Notes under the pieces: generated by a model
What the model saw: only the letters and a program-made list of their open reading frames with translations
What the model was told of the DNA's origin: nothing
The model's database searches: none
Source of the DNA: a virus
Virus record (IMG/VR): IMGVR_UViG_3300022745_000051
Location: 1-46,023 of that record
Strand: one strand, 5' to 3'
DNA length: 46,023 nt
Made by a program: the position numbers and the translations under genes
Shown: positions 12,423-20,962 of the stretch, one piece after another
Layout of the letters: the number at the start of each line of letters is the position of its first letter
How positions within the stretch are numbered: position 1 is the first letter of the stretch

Positions 12423-13701
12423 TTCCCTAGACACAACAGTACTCAGGCTGCTGCGTAAGCGGGATACCTGGGAGCGCCTTAGTAAGGCTGTCCCTGTGTC
12501 TGCACTGGACCCTATGGTGCAGGTTCTGTTCGGAGACATGGCAGCATTCTTTGCAGCTAATCCTGATGCTGTCGCTATTGATGCACCACCCTTTCGTACG
12601 TGGTTATTCGGATTCAAGCGAACCGGTCTTAAGGAAGATGCAAAGGTAATCCTCGGTCGCTTGATAGACAACGCGTTCACTGGGGAAGTGCCCAGGGATG
12701 GTGAGGCAGGCATCATGGAAAGGCTGGTAGCTTGCGAGCTAGCTAGCCAATTAACCCGCCAGCTAGAACGATTCCAAGCTGGTGAGGAGGTTGATCTTCG
12801 AGCGGTAATCCAAGAGCAGGCCGATAGGTACGACCGCATAATGCAGCGGCGAATCAAAGATCCCTGGGACAAGTCTGATATCGGTGATATCCTGTCAGCT
12901 AGCGAGAACCATGCTGGATTGACTTGGCCCTGGGAGAGTATCAACCAGCGGCAGAAACCAGCATCGCCTGGGGACTTCCACGTTATCGCCGCTCGGCCTG
13001 ATACAGGCAAGACATCCTTGATTGCGCAGATAGTATCATGCTGGGCACCACAGGTAAGCACGCTCTACGGTGATCGCCCAGTCATCTGGCTAAATAACGA
13101 GGGTGCCTCCCGTCAAATCATTCTGCGTATCCACCAGGCTGCTCTAGGCTCAACGGAAGACGAGCTAATCTTAATGCACAAAGACGGTAGCCTAAAGGAT
13201 AGATACATCAAGGCCATTGGCGGCAAGATAGACCGCATCAAAGTGATGAGCATTCACGACTGGTCTTCCCATGATGTGGATGAGCTTCTTCGACGAGAGA
13301 ACCCAGCCGTAGTTGTCTTCGACATGATCGACAACGTGCGCTTCAGTGGTGACATTAACCACGGTGGGCAGCGTACAGACCAAGTCCTAGAGAGCATGTA
13401 CCAATGGGCGCGCTACCTAGGGGTTAAGTACGACGCCGTTATGCTAGCTACAAGCCAGATAAGTAGTGAGGGTGCCGGTATGCTAGTGCCGCAGATGCAC
13501 ATGCTCAAGGATAGCAAGACAGGGAAGCAGGGTGCGAGCGATGTCCAGTGGATGCTGGGGCATAGCTTTGATCCAACCATAGATGCACTTCGGACGTTGA
13601 GTACCCCAAAGAATAAGCGGTTGCGCTCAGGCTTCAAGAAGAGTGCAACTACTGATCTAATCTTTCAGGCCGATAGGTCTGTGTTTATGGAGACGCGATG
13701 A
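12412..13701 (+). CDS. DnaB-like replicative helicase
   Basis: A 429-residue hexameric-helicase-type ATPase. The C-terminal RecA-like domain has Walker A at 194-202 (ARPDTGKTS), an NNEG motif after strand 2, Walker B at 300-304 (VVVFD, Asp304), and a TSQIS sensor segment. The first 150 residues are helical and would correspond to the collar or primase-contacting region. It unwinds DNA ahead of the phage polymerase. It is translated in overlap with the zinc-knuckle protein upstream and by ATGA coupling with the cargo gene downstream. The size fits the separate helicases of phiKMV-like phages. Confidence 0.9.
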   Translation: MNVDSLDTTVLRLLRKRDTWERLSKAVPVSALDPMVQVLFGDMAAFFAANPDAVAIDAPPFRTWLFGFKRTGLKEDAKVILGRLIDNAFTGEVPRDGEAGIMERLVACELASQLTRQLERFQAGEEVDLRAVIQEQADRYDRIMQRRIKDPWDKSDIGDILSASENHAGLTWPWESINQRQKPASPGDFHVIAARPDTGKTSLIAQIVSCWAPQVSTLYGDRPVIWLNNEGASRQIILRIHQAALGSTEDELILMHKDGSLKDRYIKAIGGKIDRIKVMSIHDWSSHDVDELLRRENPAVVVFDMIDNVRFSGDINHGGQRTDQVLESMYQWARYLGVKYDAVMLATSQISSEGAGMLVPQMHMLKDSKTGKQGASDVQWMLGHSFDPTIDALRTLSTPKNKRLRSGFKKSATTDLIFQADRSVFMETR

Positions 13702-14441
13702 ACCTGGAACTGCTACAGCGTGCTATATCCTCCCTAGAAGACTATAAAGATGGTGCGGAATGGGCGTCCTATGATAGGGAAACTCTTGCACTACTTGAGG
13801 CTGCTGCCAGTGCCCCCACCCCGTCGGCGCAGCCCATCGACATGGTGCTTCACTGCCCAGCATGCGGCCTGCAGCACATCGACGCGCCTGACACTGAGCC
13901 GAGCGCGCACAGCGACGGGCGCGAGTCGATGTGGGATAACCCACCCCACCGCTCGCACCTGTGCGGGCGGTGCGGCCACATCTGGCGCCCGGCTGACATG
14001 GCTACCAATGGCGTGGCGGCCATCAAGACCAAGGGCAAGGCGGATAGCCCGGCGGCCTCCCCCGCTCCGGTGACGCAGCCCGAGCCGGCGCATTGGATCG
14101 TCCCTGACTTCGGGTTCCTGTTCCCCAGCCGGGATGCCGCACGGCGCTACCTTGAGAACATCGGCAGCACTGCATCGCCAACCCCGCTTGCTCCGGTGGC
14201 GCAGCCGCGTGACGACGGCATGCCTGCCAGCGCCGACGAGCGCCACTTGCGCCGCCTGCTTGCCCGGCGTGTTGCCCTGCCCGGCGCCTACTACGACGAC
14301 GGCGAGGCGCAAGGCCAAGAGCACGGCATAAGCATCGACTTCATGCGCGAGCCGGTAGCTGATATCGATGCAAAGATCCGGGCGCTGAATGTAGCCCGGT
14401 TCGAGTGCGCCGCCCACGGCATCACCGGGGACGCATCATGA
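13698..14441 (+). CDS. Mosaic cargo protein with zinc-ribbon-like module
   Basis: A 247-residue protein whose parts look assembled. It has a short helix (MNLELLQRAISSLEDY), a cysteine module with CPACGLQH and later LCGRCGHIWRPADMATNGV, Pro/Ala linkers of the APVTQPEP type, a central segment, and a C-terminal AHGITGDAS. The Cys module and linkers resemble mosaic proteins seen in phages and prophages of Burkholderiales. GC content is visibly higher than in the flanking helicase and thyA genes. It shares both its N-terminal helix pattern and its exact 31-base 3' end with the next gene. It is ATGA-coupled on both sides, which suggests insertion of a self-contained cassette. Function unknown; nucleic-acid binding is possible. 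Confidence 0.65.
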   Translation: MNLELLQRAISSLEDYKDGAEWASYDRETLALLEAAASAPTPSAQPIDMVLHCPACGLQHIDAPDTEPSAHSDGRESMWDNPPHRSHLCGRCGHIWRPADMATNGVAAIKTKGKADSPAASPAPVTQPEPAHWIVPDFGFLFPSRDAARRYLENIGSTASPTPLAPVAQPRDDGMPASADERHLRRLLARRVALPGAYYDDGEAQGQEHGISIDFMREPVADIDAKIRALNVARFECAAHGITGDAS

Positions 14442-14824
14442 GCCGAGAACTGCTGCAACGTGCGCTGGATGCGCTGGAAAGCCTAACGGCCTACCCTGGC
14501 CGGCGCGCGTTCTCCCCGCTGATCGCAGAGATGCGCGCTGCGCTCGCCACCCCCGCTCCGGTGGCGCAGCCTGAGCCGATTGCTTGGCAATTGCCCGGCA
14601 CCGATAGCATCATCACAAATGCGACGAAGGTGTACCGAGGCGTTATTGCCGATCGGTACACGATTGCGCTATATGCCGCCCCCGCGCCGCTGACAGTAGC
14701 GCAACGCTATGAAGTCGGAAGAAAAGCCGAAATCAGGATGTGCCAGAACGCTAACTTGGCATGGCGGGATGCGCTCATTACAGAAACCGAACGCGCCCAC
14801 GGCATCACCGGGGACGCATCATGA
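14411..14824 (+). repeat. 31-bp direct repeat forming the 3' ends of two adjacent genes
   Basis: Bases 14411-14441 and 14794-14824 are identical. Each copy encodes the C-terminus AHGITGDAS and finishes with the ATGA overlap that starts the following gene. The repeat could let the cassette between the copies be gained or lost by recombination without breaking coupling to thyA. Confidence 0.9.
14438..14824 (+). CDS. Mosaic cargo protein, paralogous ends to its upstream neighbour
   Basis: A 128-residue protein beginning [16 protein letters not shown] (compare MNLELLQRAISSLEDY of the gene before), with the linker [13 protein letters not shown] and the same terminal AHGITGDAS. The middle ([20 protein letters not shown], then a charged helix) differs from its neighbour. 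I start it at ATG 14438 in the ATGA overlap. GC-rich at its 5' end like the previous gene. Proteins with interchangeable middles on a common head and tail suggest a shuffling cassette; the function is unknown. Confidence 0.65.
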   Translation: MSRELLQRALDALESLTAYPGRRAFSPLIAEMRAALATPAPVAQPEPIAWQLPGTDSIITNATKVYRGVIADRYTIALYAAPAPLTVAQRYEVGRKAEIRMCQNANLAWRDALITETERAHGITGDAS

Positions 14825-15603
14825 TCTATGAAGAACTTCTACGTCACGTTAGGAATAACGGCAGGGCAAAGACGGATCGCACAGGAACCGGTACGCTCTC
14901 CGTCTTTGGTGCACAGCTTAGGTACAACCTAAAGGATGAGGGCCTTCCTCTAATCACTACGAAACGAGTACACTACAAGTCAGTAGTGGCAGAGCTTCTG
15001 TGGATGCTGTCTGGTTCGACTAATGTCGCAGATTTGCGCGCGCTGGGCTGCACTATTTGGGATGAGTGGGCAGACAAGAATGGTAATCTCGGGCCAGTGT
15101 ATGGTTTCCAGTGGCGCAATTGGTCAGGTGGCCCAGATCAGATTGAAGAGCTTGTCGCAGGACTCAAGACTAATCCACACAGTCGACGACATGTCGTAAG
15201 TGCCTGGGCTGTGCATGACCTAGCTTATATGGCCCTGGCCCCATGTCACTTCGCCTTCCAATGCGATGTCACTGATGACAAGCTATCGCTGCAGGTCTAT
15301 CAGCGCAGTGCAGACCTGTTCCTGGGTGTTCCGTTTAACCTTGCAAGCTATGGCACTCTCGCCTACATGCTCGCAGACCAGTGCGGCTATGATCTTGGTG
15401 ACCTAGTCTGGACTGGTGGTGACTGCCATATCTATACCAACCATATAGATCAGATTGACCTGCAACTTAGTCGAGACATTAGGCCGTTCCCTGAGCTACA
15501 TCTTTGGGGGAGGGCTGAGGATATCTTCTCCTACAAGCCGGAGCATTTCCACTTGGAGGAATACAACCCTTACCCAGCCATTAAGGCACCTGTCGCAGTA
15601 TAA
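14821..15603 (+). CDS. thyA: Thymidylate synthase
   Basis: A 260-residue enzyme converting dUMP to dTMP with methylenetetrahydrofolate. The catalytic Cys142 is in [20 protein letters not shown] near the N-terminus, LWMLSGSTN, the DRTGTG phosphate-binding loop and the [13 protein letters not shown] dUMP-binding segment are all present, and [10 protein letters not shown] lies near the C-terminus. Length matches the bacterial family. The start ATG 14821 lies in the ATGA overlap with the cargo gene. With dUTPase (dUMP supply) and the class II reductase it forms a phage route to dTTP. Confidence 0.96.
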   Translation: MIYEELLRHVRNNGRAKTDRTGTGTLSVFGAQLRYNLKDEGLPLITTKRVHYKSVVAELLWMLSGSTNVADLRALGCTIWDEWADKNGNLGPVYGFQWRNWSGGPDQIEELVAGLKTNPHSRRHVVSAWAVHDLAYMALAPCHFAFQCDVTDDKLSLQVYQRSADLFLGVPFNLASYGTLAYMLADQCGYDLGDLVWTGGDCHIYTNHIDQIDLQLSRDIRPFPELHLWGRAEDIFSYKPEHFHLEEYNPYPAIKAPVAV

Positions 15604-15605
15604 CC

Positions 15606-17969
15606 ATGTCACTTACCTGTTGGGACATCGAGTCCACTATCCGTGTACACTTAGGGCGCAAGGCTAATCCATTTACCGAGAAGAACTGGTGCGTCCTCAG
15701 TGCTTGGCGCCAACATAAGCAAGAAGCTAAGCACCACTACTTCGGTAAGCAACCTCCCGGCCCCGGTTGGTTGAAGCCTGTGTTGGAGGGAACTCGTATC
15801 CTGGCAGGTATGAATATCAAGTTCGACTTGAGCTATGCTCTGCGGGATGAAGAGAACCTTCAAGCATGGATGGACTACATCGTCGGCGGAGGCCGGGTGT
15901 GGGATATCCAGCTTGCTGAGTACCTGCTCGAAGGAATGGGTCAAGATAGCCAGATGCTATCACTCGAAGAGATTGCCCCGCGGTACGGTGGCACCCTCAA
16001 GTTCGACGAGATTAAGACTCTCTGGAACCAAGGGGTACAGACCGAGGACATCGATCCCGACTTGCTCATCAAGTATGCGAGCACTGGTACAGGCAACGAG
16101 CTATCTGACGTAGACAATACTCTCAAGGTGGCGATAGGTCAGATAACCCGTGCTACTCAGGCGAACCAGATCAATAGCATCATGCTAAACATGGGTGCGC
16201 TGGTTGCTATTGTAGAGATTGAGCGCAATGGGTTGTATGTAGACAAGCCCCTCGGTTTGCAAATCGCAGAAGAACTTCGGGCACAGGTAGCAGAGTGTGA
16301 CCGCACCTTGAATGCTTTCTTACCAGTGGATCTTCCATTCGAGTTTAACTGGAGTAGTGGGCGGCACAAGTCGGCCCTGGTGTTTGGCGGCAAAGTTAAG
16401 TTCGAGCGCCGTGAATACTTGCTGGCTAAGCCACACGGATTCCGAGCGGCTGGTGAGTACGCCTTCCCTGATGAGTTCCTTAGCCCTGAGGATATGGTGG
16501 AGCATATCGCCTATGCACAGAAGGATAAAGTAGAGCCCGTCCTCGACGATGAAGGCTGGCCTGTGTTCTATGCTAGCGGCAAGAACAAGGGGGAACCGAA
16601 GACTCGTAAGATTAAGGTAGACGATCGGGACAAACCTAAGTCCCGCATGGGCGAGGATTACTACACCTTTACAGGCTTCACTAAGCCTAAGCCGGAGTGG
16701 GCCAACGCTAATGGGTATTGTCTGGATGAGGATGTTATGGAGGTTCTTGCCTCGCGTAACATTCCCTTCCTTAAGGCGCTGACTAGTCTGGCTAAGCTAC
16801 GCAAAGACCTGAGCACATACTTCATAAGCGATGATGGGCAGAAGGGATTGCTTACTCTTGTTGGTGATGACGGTATCGTCCATCATACTATCAACCAGAC
16901 AAGCACCGTGACCGGTCGCTTCAGTGCAAGTAACCCGAACAGCCAGAACTTTCCTAAAGGTAAGAAGTCCCAGGTTAAGCGCATTCTCAAGTCACGGTTT
17001 GATGGTGGCGTTATTGTGCAGTCGGACTTCACTGCTCTGGAAATCTACATCCAAGCTGTGGTCACTGGCTGCAAGCAACTTATCGAAGACCTGAAGGCTG
17101 GTCTAGATATGCATGTGCTGCGTCTATCCAATAGCCCTGCTGGTGAAGGTCGCCCATACGACGAGTTGCTGCTGCTGTGCAAGGGTAATAAGAAGACTGG
17201 TGTAGAGCCTGATCCGGTGTGGGACGGAAAGCGCACGGACTCTAAAGTGTACTCCTTCCAGGCCGCTTATGGCGCCGGTGATAACAAGATCGCTGAGACT
17301 ACCGGGATAGGTGAAGAGCAAGTAGCCGCCTTCCGTGCAGCAGATGAGGCCCGCTATCCCGAGACTGTGGAGTACTTCGACAAGCGGGCTGAGGAAATCA
17401 AGTCTAATCGTCGACCATCCAGCAAGTTCGTTGTCCATCCCTTTGCTAAGGGCATCACCGTTAACCTTGGTGTAGCTAAGGTGCGGAGCCCTGATGGTAA
17501 GGTGTACTCTTACACCGAGCAGACTTCTCCCGAGTGGCTACTCAAACGCGGAGTAACTTCAGGATTCTCACCAACGCAGATCAAGAACTATGAGGTACAA
17601 GGTGGTGGCGCTGAGTATGCTAAGGCCGCATTGTGGATAGCCGTTCGAGAGTTCTACCGTAAGCGCAACTGGGGTGGCAAGGGCCTGCTAATCAACCAAG
17701 TCCATGACGCAGCTTATGCTGACGCCCACCCGGATGTAAGGCTTGAAGTAGCGGCTGTCCTTCATGCCTCTATGGAAGCAGCCTCTGCATACATGGAACA
17801 TACGTTCGGTTGGAAGCAACCTCTCCCGGTCCCTAGTGACACTACCTGGGGACATAGTATGGCCGACGAGGAAATGATCCCTGGTCTGGACGAACCTGCG
17901 AAACAGGCCGCAGTAGAAATCCGCAAGCTGTATTTTAAGCCTGATTGGAAAGCAAGCTATGAGTATTAA
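15606..17969 (+). CDS. DNA polymerase, family A, with 3'-5' exonuclease
   Basis: A 787-residue T7-type replicative polymerase. The N-terminal exonuclease domain starts at once with CWDIES (Asp7/Glu9). The polymerase domain has motif A VQSDFTALEI (Asp474), motif B in KVYSFQAAYGAG, and motif C QVHDA (Asp701); TSTVTGRFSASNPNSQNFPK is the conserved template-binding segment. It is longer than T7 gp5 (704), mostly in the region between exonuclease and thumb (residues 240-370, charged and Lys-rich), where T7 carries its thioredoxin-binding loop in the thumb. Whether this enzyme uses thioredoxin cannot be told. The next gene overlaps its last 11 bases. Confidence 0.95.
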   Translation: MSLTCWDIESTIRVHLGRKANPFTEKNWCVLSAWRQHKQEAKHHYFGKQPPGPGWLKPVLEGTRILAGMNIKFDLSYALRDEENLQAWMDYIVGGGRVWDIQLAEYLLEGMGQDSQMLSLEEIAPRYGGTLKFDEIKTLWNQGVQTEDIDPDLLIKYASTGTGNELSDVDNTLKVAIGQITRATQANQINSIMLNMGALVAIVEIERNGLYVDKPLGLQIAEELRAQVAECDRTLNAFLPVDLPFEFNWSSGRHKSALVFGGKVKFERREYLLAKPHGFRAAGEYAFPDEFLSPEDMVEHIAYAQKDKVEPVLDDEGWPVFYASGKNKGEPKTRKIKVDDRDKPKSRMGEDYYTFTGFTKPKPEWANANGYCLDEDVMEVLASRNIPFLKALTSLAKLRKDLSTYFISDDGQKGLLTLVGDDGIVHHTINQTSTVTGRFSASNPNSQNFPKGKKSQVKRILKSRFDGGVIVQSDFTALEIYIQAVVTGCKQLIEDLKAGLDMHVLRLSNSPAGEGRPYDELLLLCKGNKKTGVEPDPVWDGKRTDSKVYSFQAAYGAGDNKIAETTGIGEEQVAAFRAADEARYPETVEYFDKRAEEIKSNRRPSSKFVVHPFAKGITVNLGVAKVRSPDGKVYSYTEQTSPEWLLKRGVTSGFSPTQIKNYEVQGGGAEYAKAALWIAVREFYRKRNWGGKGLLINQVHDAAYADAHPDVRLEVAAVLHASMEAASAYMEHTFGWKQPLPVPSDTTWGHSMADEEMIPGLDEPAKQAAVEIRKLYFKPDWKASYEY

Positions 17970-18849
17970 TCTCGACAAGATCAAGGCTAAGGCCGAAGCC
18001 CAGTCCCGTGACATGACCCAGGCCCAGGCCGGAGGGGTTGTCTATGAGGCCCCAGCGGCAGGCCCCTGCCGAGTGCGCTTTGTAGGCTACATTGAGCTTG
18101 GCAAGCACAAGCGATCGTTCCAAGGTAAAGAGAAGATTACCGAACGTGTCCGCCTTATCTTCGAGGTTAGCGGGCCGAAGCATCCTCCCCGCGACATCGA
18201 TGGGCAGAAGGTTCCTCACCTTATCGTGGTCGATGAGAACCTCAGCCTCAATGAGAAGGCGCACTTCTTCAAGCTGTTCAGTACGATGAACTGGAAGGGC
18301 ACCGCTAAGCACATGGCTAGCCTTCTCGGGGAGCCATTCCTCGGCGAGGTTGTTCATCGCAAGTGGAAGAAGAAGACTGACACCGGCACCGATCCCGCTA
18401 GCTGGACCGGCCTCGATGTTAGCTTGTTCAAGAGGGGTGTAGGCTATACTCTGTCTAAGCCCTTCCGTGCTAACGAGGACGACGAGCTTATCGAGGTCAA
18501 GGTTGCAGAGGCTATCAGCCCGCTTCGCTTCTTCACTTGGGATGGTGTGGACACTGAGAACTGGGACTCCATCTACATTGATGGAGAGTACCCTGCCCGC
18601 ACCAACGATAAGGGTGAGGTGACTATTCCAGCTAAGTCCAAGAACGTGCACCAGCTTACCATCCGCAAGGCTGAGAACTTCTCGGGCAGTGAGGTCGAGT
18701 CCTTCCTCAAGCAGCAAGGCATTACCCTTGAGCTTGTCGGCGACGATGAAGAAGCACCTGCCGAGGACCAGCCAGCAAGCACCCCTGAGCCGCGCACTGT
18801 TCACACTGATGCTGATGACTCCGCAGTCAACGCTCTGCTGGGTGGATGA
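17959..18849 (+). CDS. Probable single-stranded DNA-binding / replication accessory protein
   Basis: A 296-residue protein starting inside the polymerase gene (overlap 11 bases, with GGAAAG upstream). It contains beta-rich stretches (GPCRVRFVGYIELGKHKRSF; VRLIFEVSGPKHPPRDIDGQ) and conserved-looking aromatic segments (ISPLRFFTWDG, WDSIYIDGEY). The C-terminal 40 residues are acidic and unstructured (DDEEAPAEDQPA), a hallmark of phage ssDNA-binding proteins such as T7 gp2.5 that use the tail to contact polymerase and helicase. A protein family of this shape recurs beside polymerase and exonuclease genes in many phages. No biochemical assignment can be made from sequence alone. Confidence 0.6.
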   Translation: MSINLDKIKAKAEAQSRDMTQAQAGGVVYEAPAAGPCRVRFVGYIELGKHKRSFQGKEKITERVRLIFEVSGPKHPPRDIDGQKVPHLIVVDENLSLNEKAHFFKLFSTMNWKGTAKHMASLLGEPFLGEVVHRKWKKKTDTGTDPASWTGLDVSLFKRGVGYTLSKPFRANEDDELIEVKVAEAISPLRFFTWDGVDTENWDSIYIDGEYPARTNDKGEVTIPAKSKNVHQLTIRKAENFSGSEVESFLKQQGITLELVGDDEEAPAEDQPASTPEPRTVHTDADDSAVNALLGG

Positions 18850-19775
18850 TGATTAGCCGTGATAAGTTCACGGCCCTCGAAACTAACCGGCCCATGGTAC
18901 AGAATGGGCCGATTGTGCAGGGCCGAACGCTATACTTAGACGGTGATGGCTTGGCCTACTTTTGCTCTGGCTCTGACACAACGAGCAGAGCAGAGGCCAT
19001 GGGAAACCTAGAAGGGTTCATCCTAGAGAAGCTACGACTATCTCGTGCACAGCGTGGAGTTATCCTAGTAACTGCACCGGAAAGCCACAAGGGTTATCGG
19101 TACGCCGTGGCTACGGTTAAGCCATACCAGGGTAACCGCAACAGCGGTCGCCGCCCTAAGAACTGGGAAGCACTCCGCAATGCCTTGCTTGGTAACGCTT
19201 CCCTATTTGGGTTTGCTATCAAGACGACTGACACCTACGAGGCTGATGATCTATTCGGTATCCTCGCTAAAGCTGACGACGTGATCTGTACGCAAGACAA
19301 GGATATGCGGATGGTTCCTGCTACCCATATGGATTGGCATGACAATCACTTCGTAGCTACAGGCGGGCATACTTGGGAGTGTCGACATTACGGCACAGTC
19401 TATGGACGTAAGTGGTTCTGGTTGCAGATGCTTATGGGAGATACCGCGGATAACATCCCTGGACTCCCTCGCCTCAACGGTAAACTGTGCGGTGAGGTAA
19501 CTGCTAAGCACTACCTCCGTGCTGCTCGCTTCGAGAAAGATGCTGCTCTCTTGGTGCACGAAGCATACTTCAAGCACTATGGTGAGCAAGCTATCCAGAT
19601 GATGTGTGAGCAAGCTTTCCTCCTGTGGATGCGCTGGCAACCAGATGTCCTTGATGTCTTCAACAAGACATATGGCCCGCTCAAGTACCTCGGCCAGGAA
19701 GCCCTAGACATTGGCCGTGCCTACATCACCAAGGTAATTAGTGAACAAACTCAAGACAACTGGAATAGCAAGTGA
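18846..19775 (+). CDS. 5'-3' exonuclease (FEN/T7 gp6-like)
   Basis: A 309-residue metal-dependent 5' nuclease. Acidic motifs line up with the FEN family: LYLDGDGLAYF near residues 28-38, TYEADDLFG, TQDKDMRMV, and GDTADNIPGLP, the last being the helix-hairpin DNA-binding part. It degrades host DNA and removes primers, and aids recombination. Start ATG 18846 is in the ATGA overlap; a second ATG follows immediately. Bases 18909-18919 within codons for PIVQ match the candidate phage promoter, so a shorter product from GTG 18914 is conceivable. Confidence 0.9.
   Translation: MMISRDKFTALETNRPMVQNGPIVQGRTLYLDGDGLAYFCSGSDTTSRAEAMGNLEGFILEKLRLSRAQRGVILVTAPESHKGYRYAVATVKPYQGNRNSGRRPKNWEALRNALLGNASLFGFAIKTTDTYEADDLFGILAKADDVICTQDKDMRMVPATHMDWHDNHFVATGGHTWECRHYGTVYGRKWFWLQMLMGDTADNIPGLPRLNGKLCGEVTAKHYLRAARFEKDAALLVHEAYFKHYGEQAIQMMCEQAFLLWMRWQPDVLDVFNKTYGPLKYLGQEALDIGRAYITKVISEQTQDNWNSK
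18909..18919 (+). promoter_or_regulatory. Candidate phage RNA polymerase promoter core (copy 3, intragenic)
   Basis: CCGATTGTGCA, followed by GGG, lies within the 5' end of the exonuclease gene. It would drive endonuclease VII, dUTPase, ligase and RNA polymerase genes. Being inside a coding sequence, it could also be chance. Confidence 0.35.
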
Positions 19776-20121
19776 GAGGGAAAGGCTTCTCAATGCACAA
19801 GGCGGTGTCTGCGGTCTATGCCGTCTACCTGTATATGCTGACGCTGTGCTGGACCATGACCATAGTACTGGTCAGGTGCGTGCGACTCTGCACCGTGGGT
19901 GCAACAGCTTGCTCGGCAAGGTGGAAAACAATGCACCGCGATATGGCCTTGGCAGCCCTGGTAGGCTTGCTGCTTTTCTTAACAATGCCGCCGGCTATCT
20001 ACAGAGACATGCGGCCAATCCGTCCGGGCTTCTACACCCGACCTTCTCAACTCCCGAAGAGAAACGCTTAAAGCGTAATGCCGCCGCTCGAAAGAAACGA
20101 GCAGCAACCAAGACCACTTAG
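19741..20121 (+). CDS. Recombination endonuclease VII
   Basis: A 126-residue Holliday-junction resolvase of the T4 gp49 family. The zinc and active-site signature is clear: CGLC (Cys24/Cys27), LDHDHSTGQVRATLHRGCN (Asp38, His39, Asp40, His41, Cys54, Asn55). It cuts branched DNA and debranches concatemers before packaging, the job T7 gives to gp3. GTG 19741 overlaps the exonuclease gene by 35 bases. The tail is basic (RLKRNAAARKKRAATK), suited to DNA contact. Confidence 0.92.
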   Translation: MNKLKTTGIASERERLLNAQGGVCGLCRLPVYADAVLDHDHSTGQVRATLHRGCNSLLGKVENNAPRYGLGSPGRLAAFLNNAAGYLQRHAANPSGLLHPTFSTPEEKRLKRNAAARKKRAATKTT

Positions 20122-20137
20122 CAGTAAAGGAGTCCCC

Positions 20138-20926
20138 TTGCCAGGACCAGTAATAAAGACGATCGATATAGAAACCTCGCCTATTGAGTCTTACACCTGG
20201 GGCCTGTGGAAGCAGAATGTCGGCCTTAACCAGATTAAAACTGAGTGGACTATACTGTCCTATTCAGTCAAAGTCTTGGGCAAGAAGCAGGTTAAGTTCC
20301 GACACACAGGTGGAAGGGGAATCCATAAGGTACGTGATGACAGTGCTCTACTCAAAGAGCTACATGCTGAGCTATCTAGCACAGACATCGTGGTAGTGCA
20401 GAATGGCGTTAGGTTCGACTTGCCCAAGATATCCGCGAGGATGGTTATGGCTGGCCTACCTCCGCTACCCACAATAGCGGTAGTAGATACGCTCTTAGGC
20501 ACGCGGGAAGTGTTCGCCTTCACCAGCCATCGCCTAGCTTGGATGTCGGAGAAGCTTACCAACGAACCAAAGGATGAGCACAAAGCTTTCCCTGGCTTCG
20601 AGCTATGGGTAGAATGCCTCAAGGACAACCCTAAAGCATGGGCTGCGATGGCTAGGTACAATCGCAAGGATGTCAGAGCCACCGAGAAAGTATACCTGTG
20701 CATCCGTCCTTGGTTAAAGCGCCATCCTAACGTAGCTCTCTGGTATGATGACGACAGCATGCGCTGTGGTCGGTGCGGTTCAGACAACCTGAAGGCACAC
20801 GGTAAGTACCATACACCCGCTAATGTGTACCCTAGATACAAGTGCTATGGTTGTGGCGGATACTCCAGAGGGCGTTTCTCCAGCACGCCTATAAGCAAGC
20901 GACGCAAGTTGCTGTCTCCTATCTAA
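20138..20926 (+). CDS. DnaQ/RNase H-like 3'-5' exonuclease with C-terminal zinc ribbon
   Basis: I start it at TTG 20138, which has AAAGGAG five bases upstream and follows the endonuclease VII stop; the frame is open to ATG 20078, but that start lacks a ribosome binding site. The 262-residue product has exonuclease motif I TIDIETSP (Asp10/Glu12), motif II VQNGVRFDLPKI, and motif III YNRKDVRATEKVY. A C-terminal zinc ribbon follows (CGRCGSDN, later CYGCGGYSRGR). The replicative polymerase has its own proofreading domain, so this is probably a separate nuclease for repair, host DNA degradation or RNA. The zinc ribbon is an uncommon addition. Confidence 0.75.
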   Translation: MPGPVIKTIDIETSPIESYTWGLWKQNVGLNQIKTEWTILSYSVKVLGKKQVKFRHTGGRGIHKVRDDSALLKELHAELSSTDIVVVQNGVRFDLPKISARMVMAGLPPLPTIAVVDTLLGTREVFAFTSHRLAWMSEKLTNEPKDEHKAFPGFELWVECLKDNPKAWAAMARYNRKDVRATEKVYLCIRPWLKRHPNVALWYDDDSMRCGRCGSDNLKAHGKYHTPANVYPRYKCYGCGGYSRGRFSSTPISKRRKLLSPI

Positions 20927-20934
20927 AGCAATAC

Positions 20935-20954
20935 CCTACAGAGCGATCTGTAGG
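20935..20954 (+). promoter_or_regulatory. GNRA-loop hairpin covering a Shine-Dalgarno
   Basis: CCTACAGA (20935-20942) pairs perfectly with TCTGTAGG (20947-20954) around a GCGA tetraloop. The 3' arm contains the AGG that is the only Shine-Dalgarno-like sequence before ATG 20963, so the hairpin could lower translation of the next gene. Confidence 0.55.
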
Positions 20955-20962
20955 TATCAACC

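Noticed and set aside
20078-20137. N-terminal extension of the DnaQ-like exonuclease from ATG 20078
   Set aside because: There is no ribosome binding site, it overlaps endonuclease VII, and TTG 20138 has AAAGGAG and begins just before the catalytic motif.
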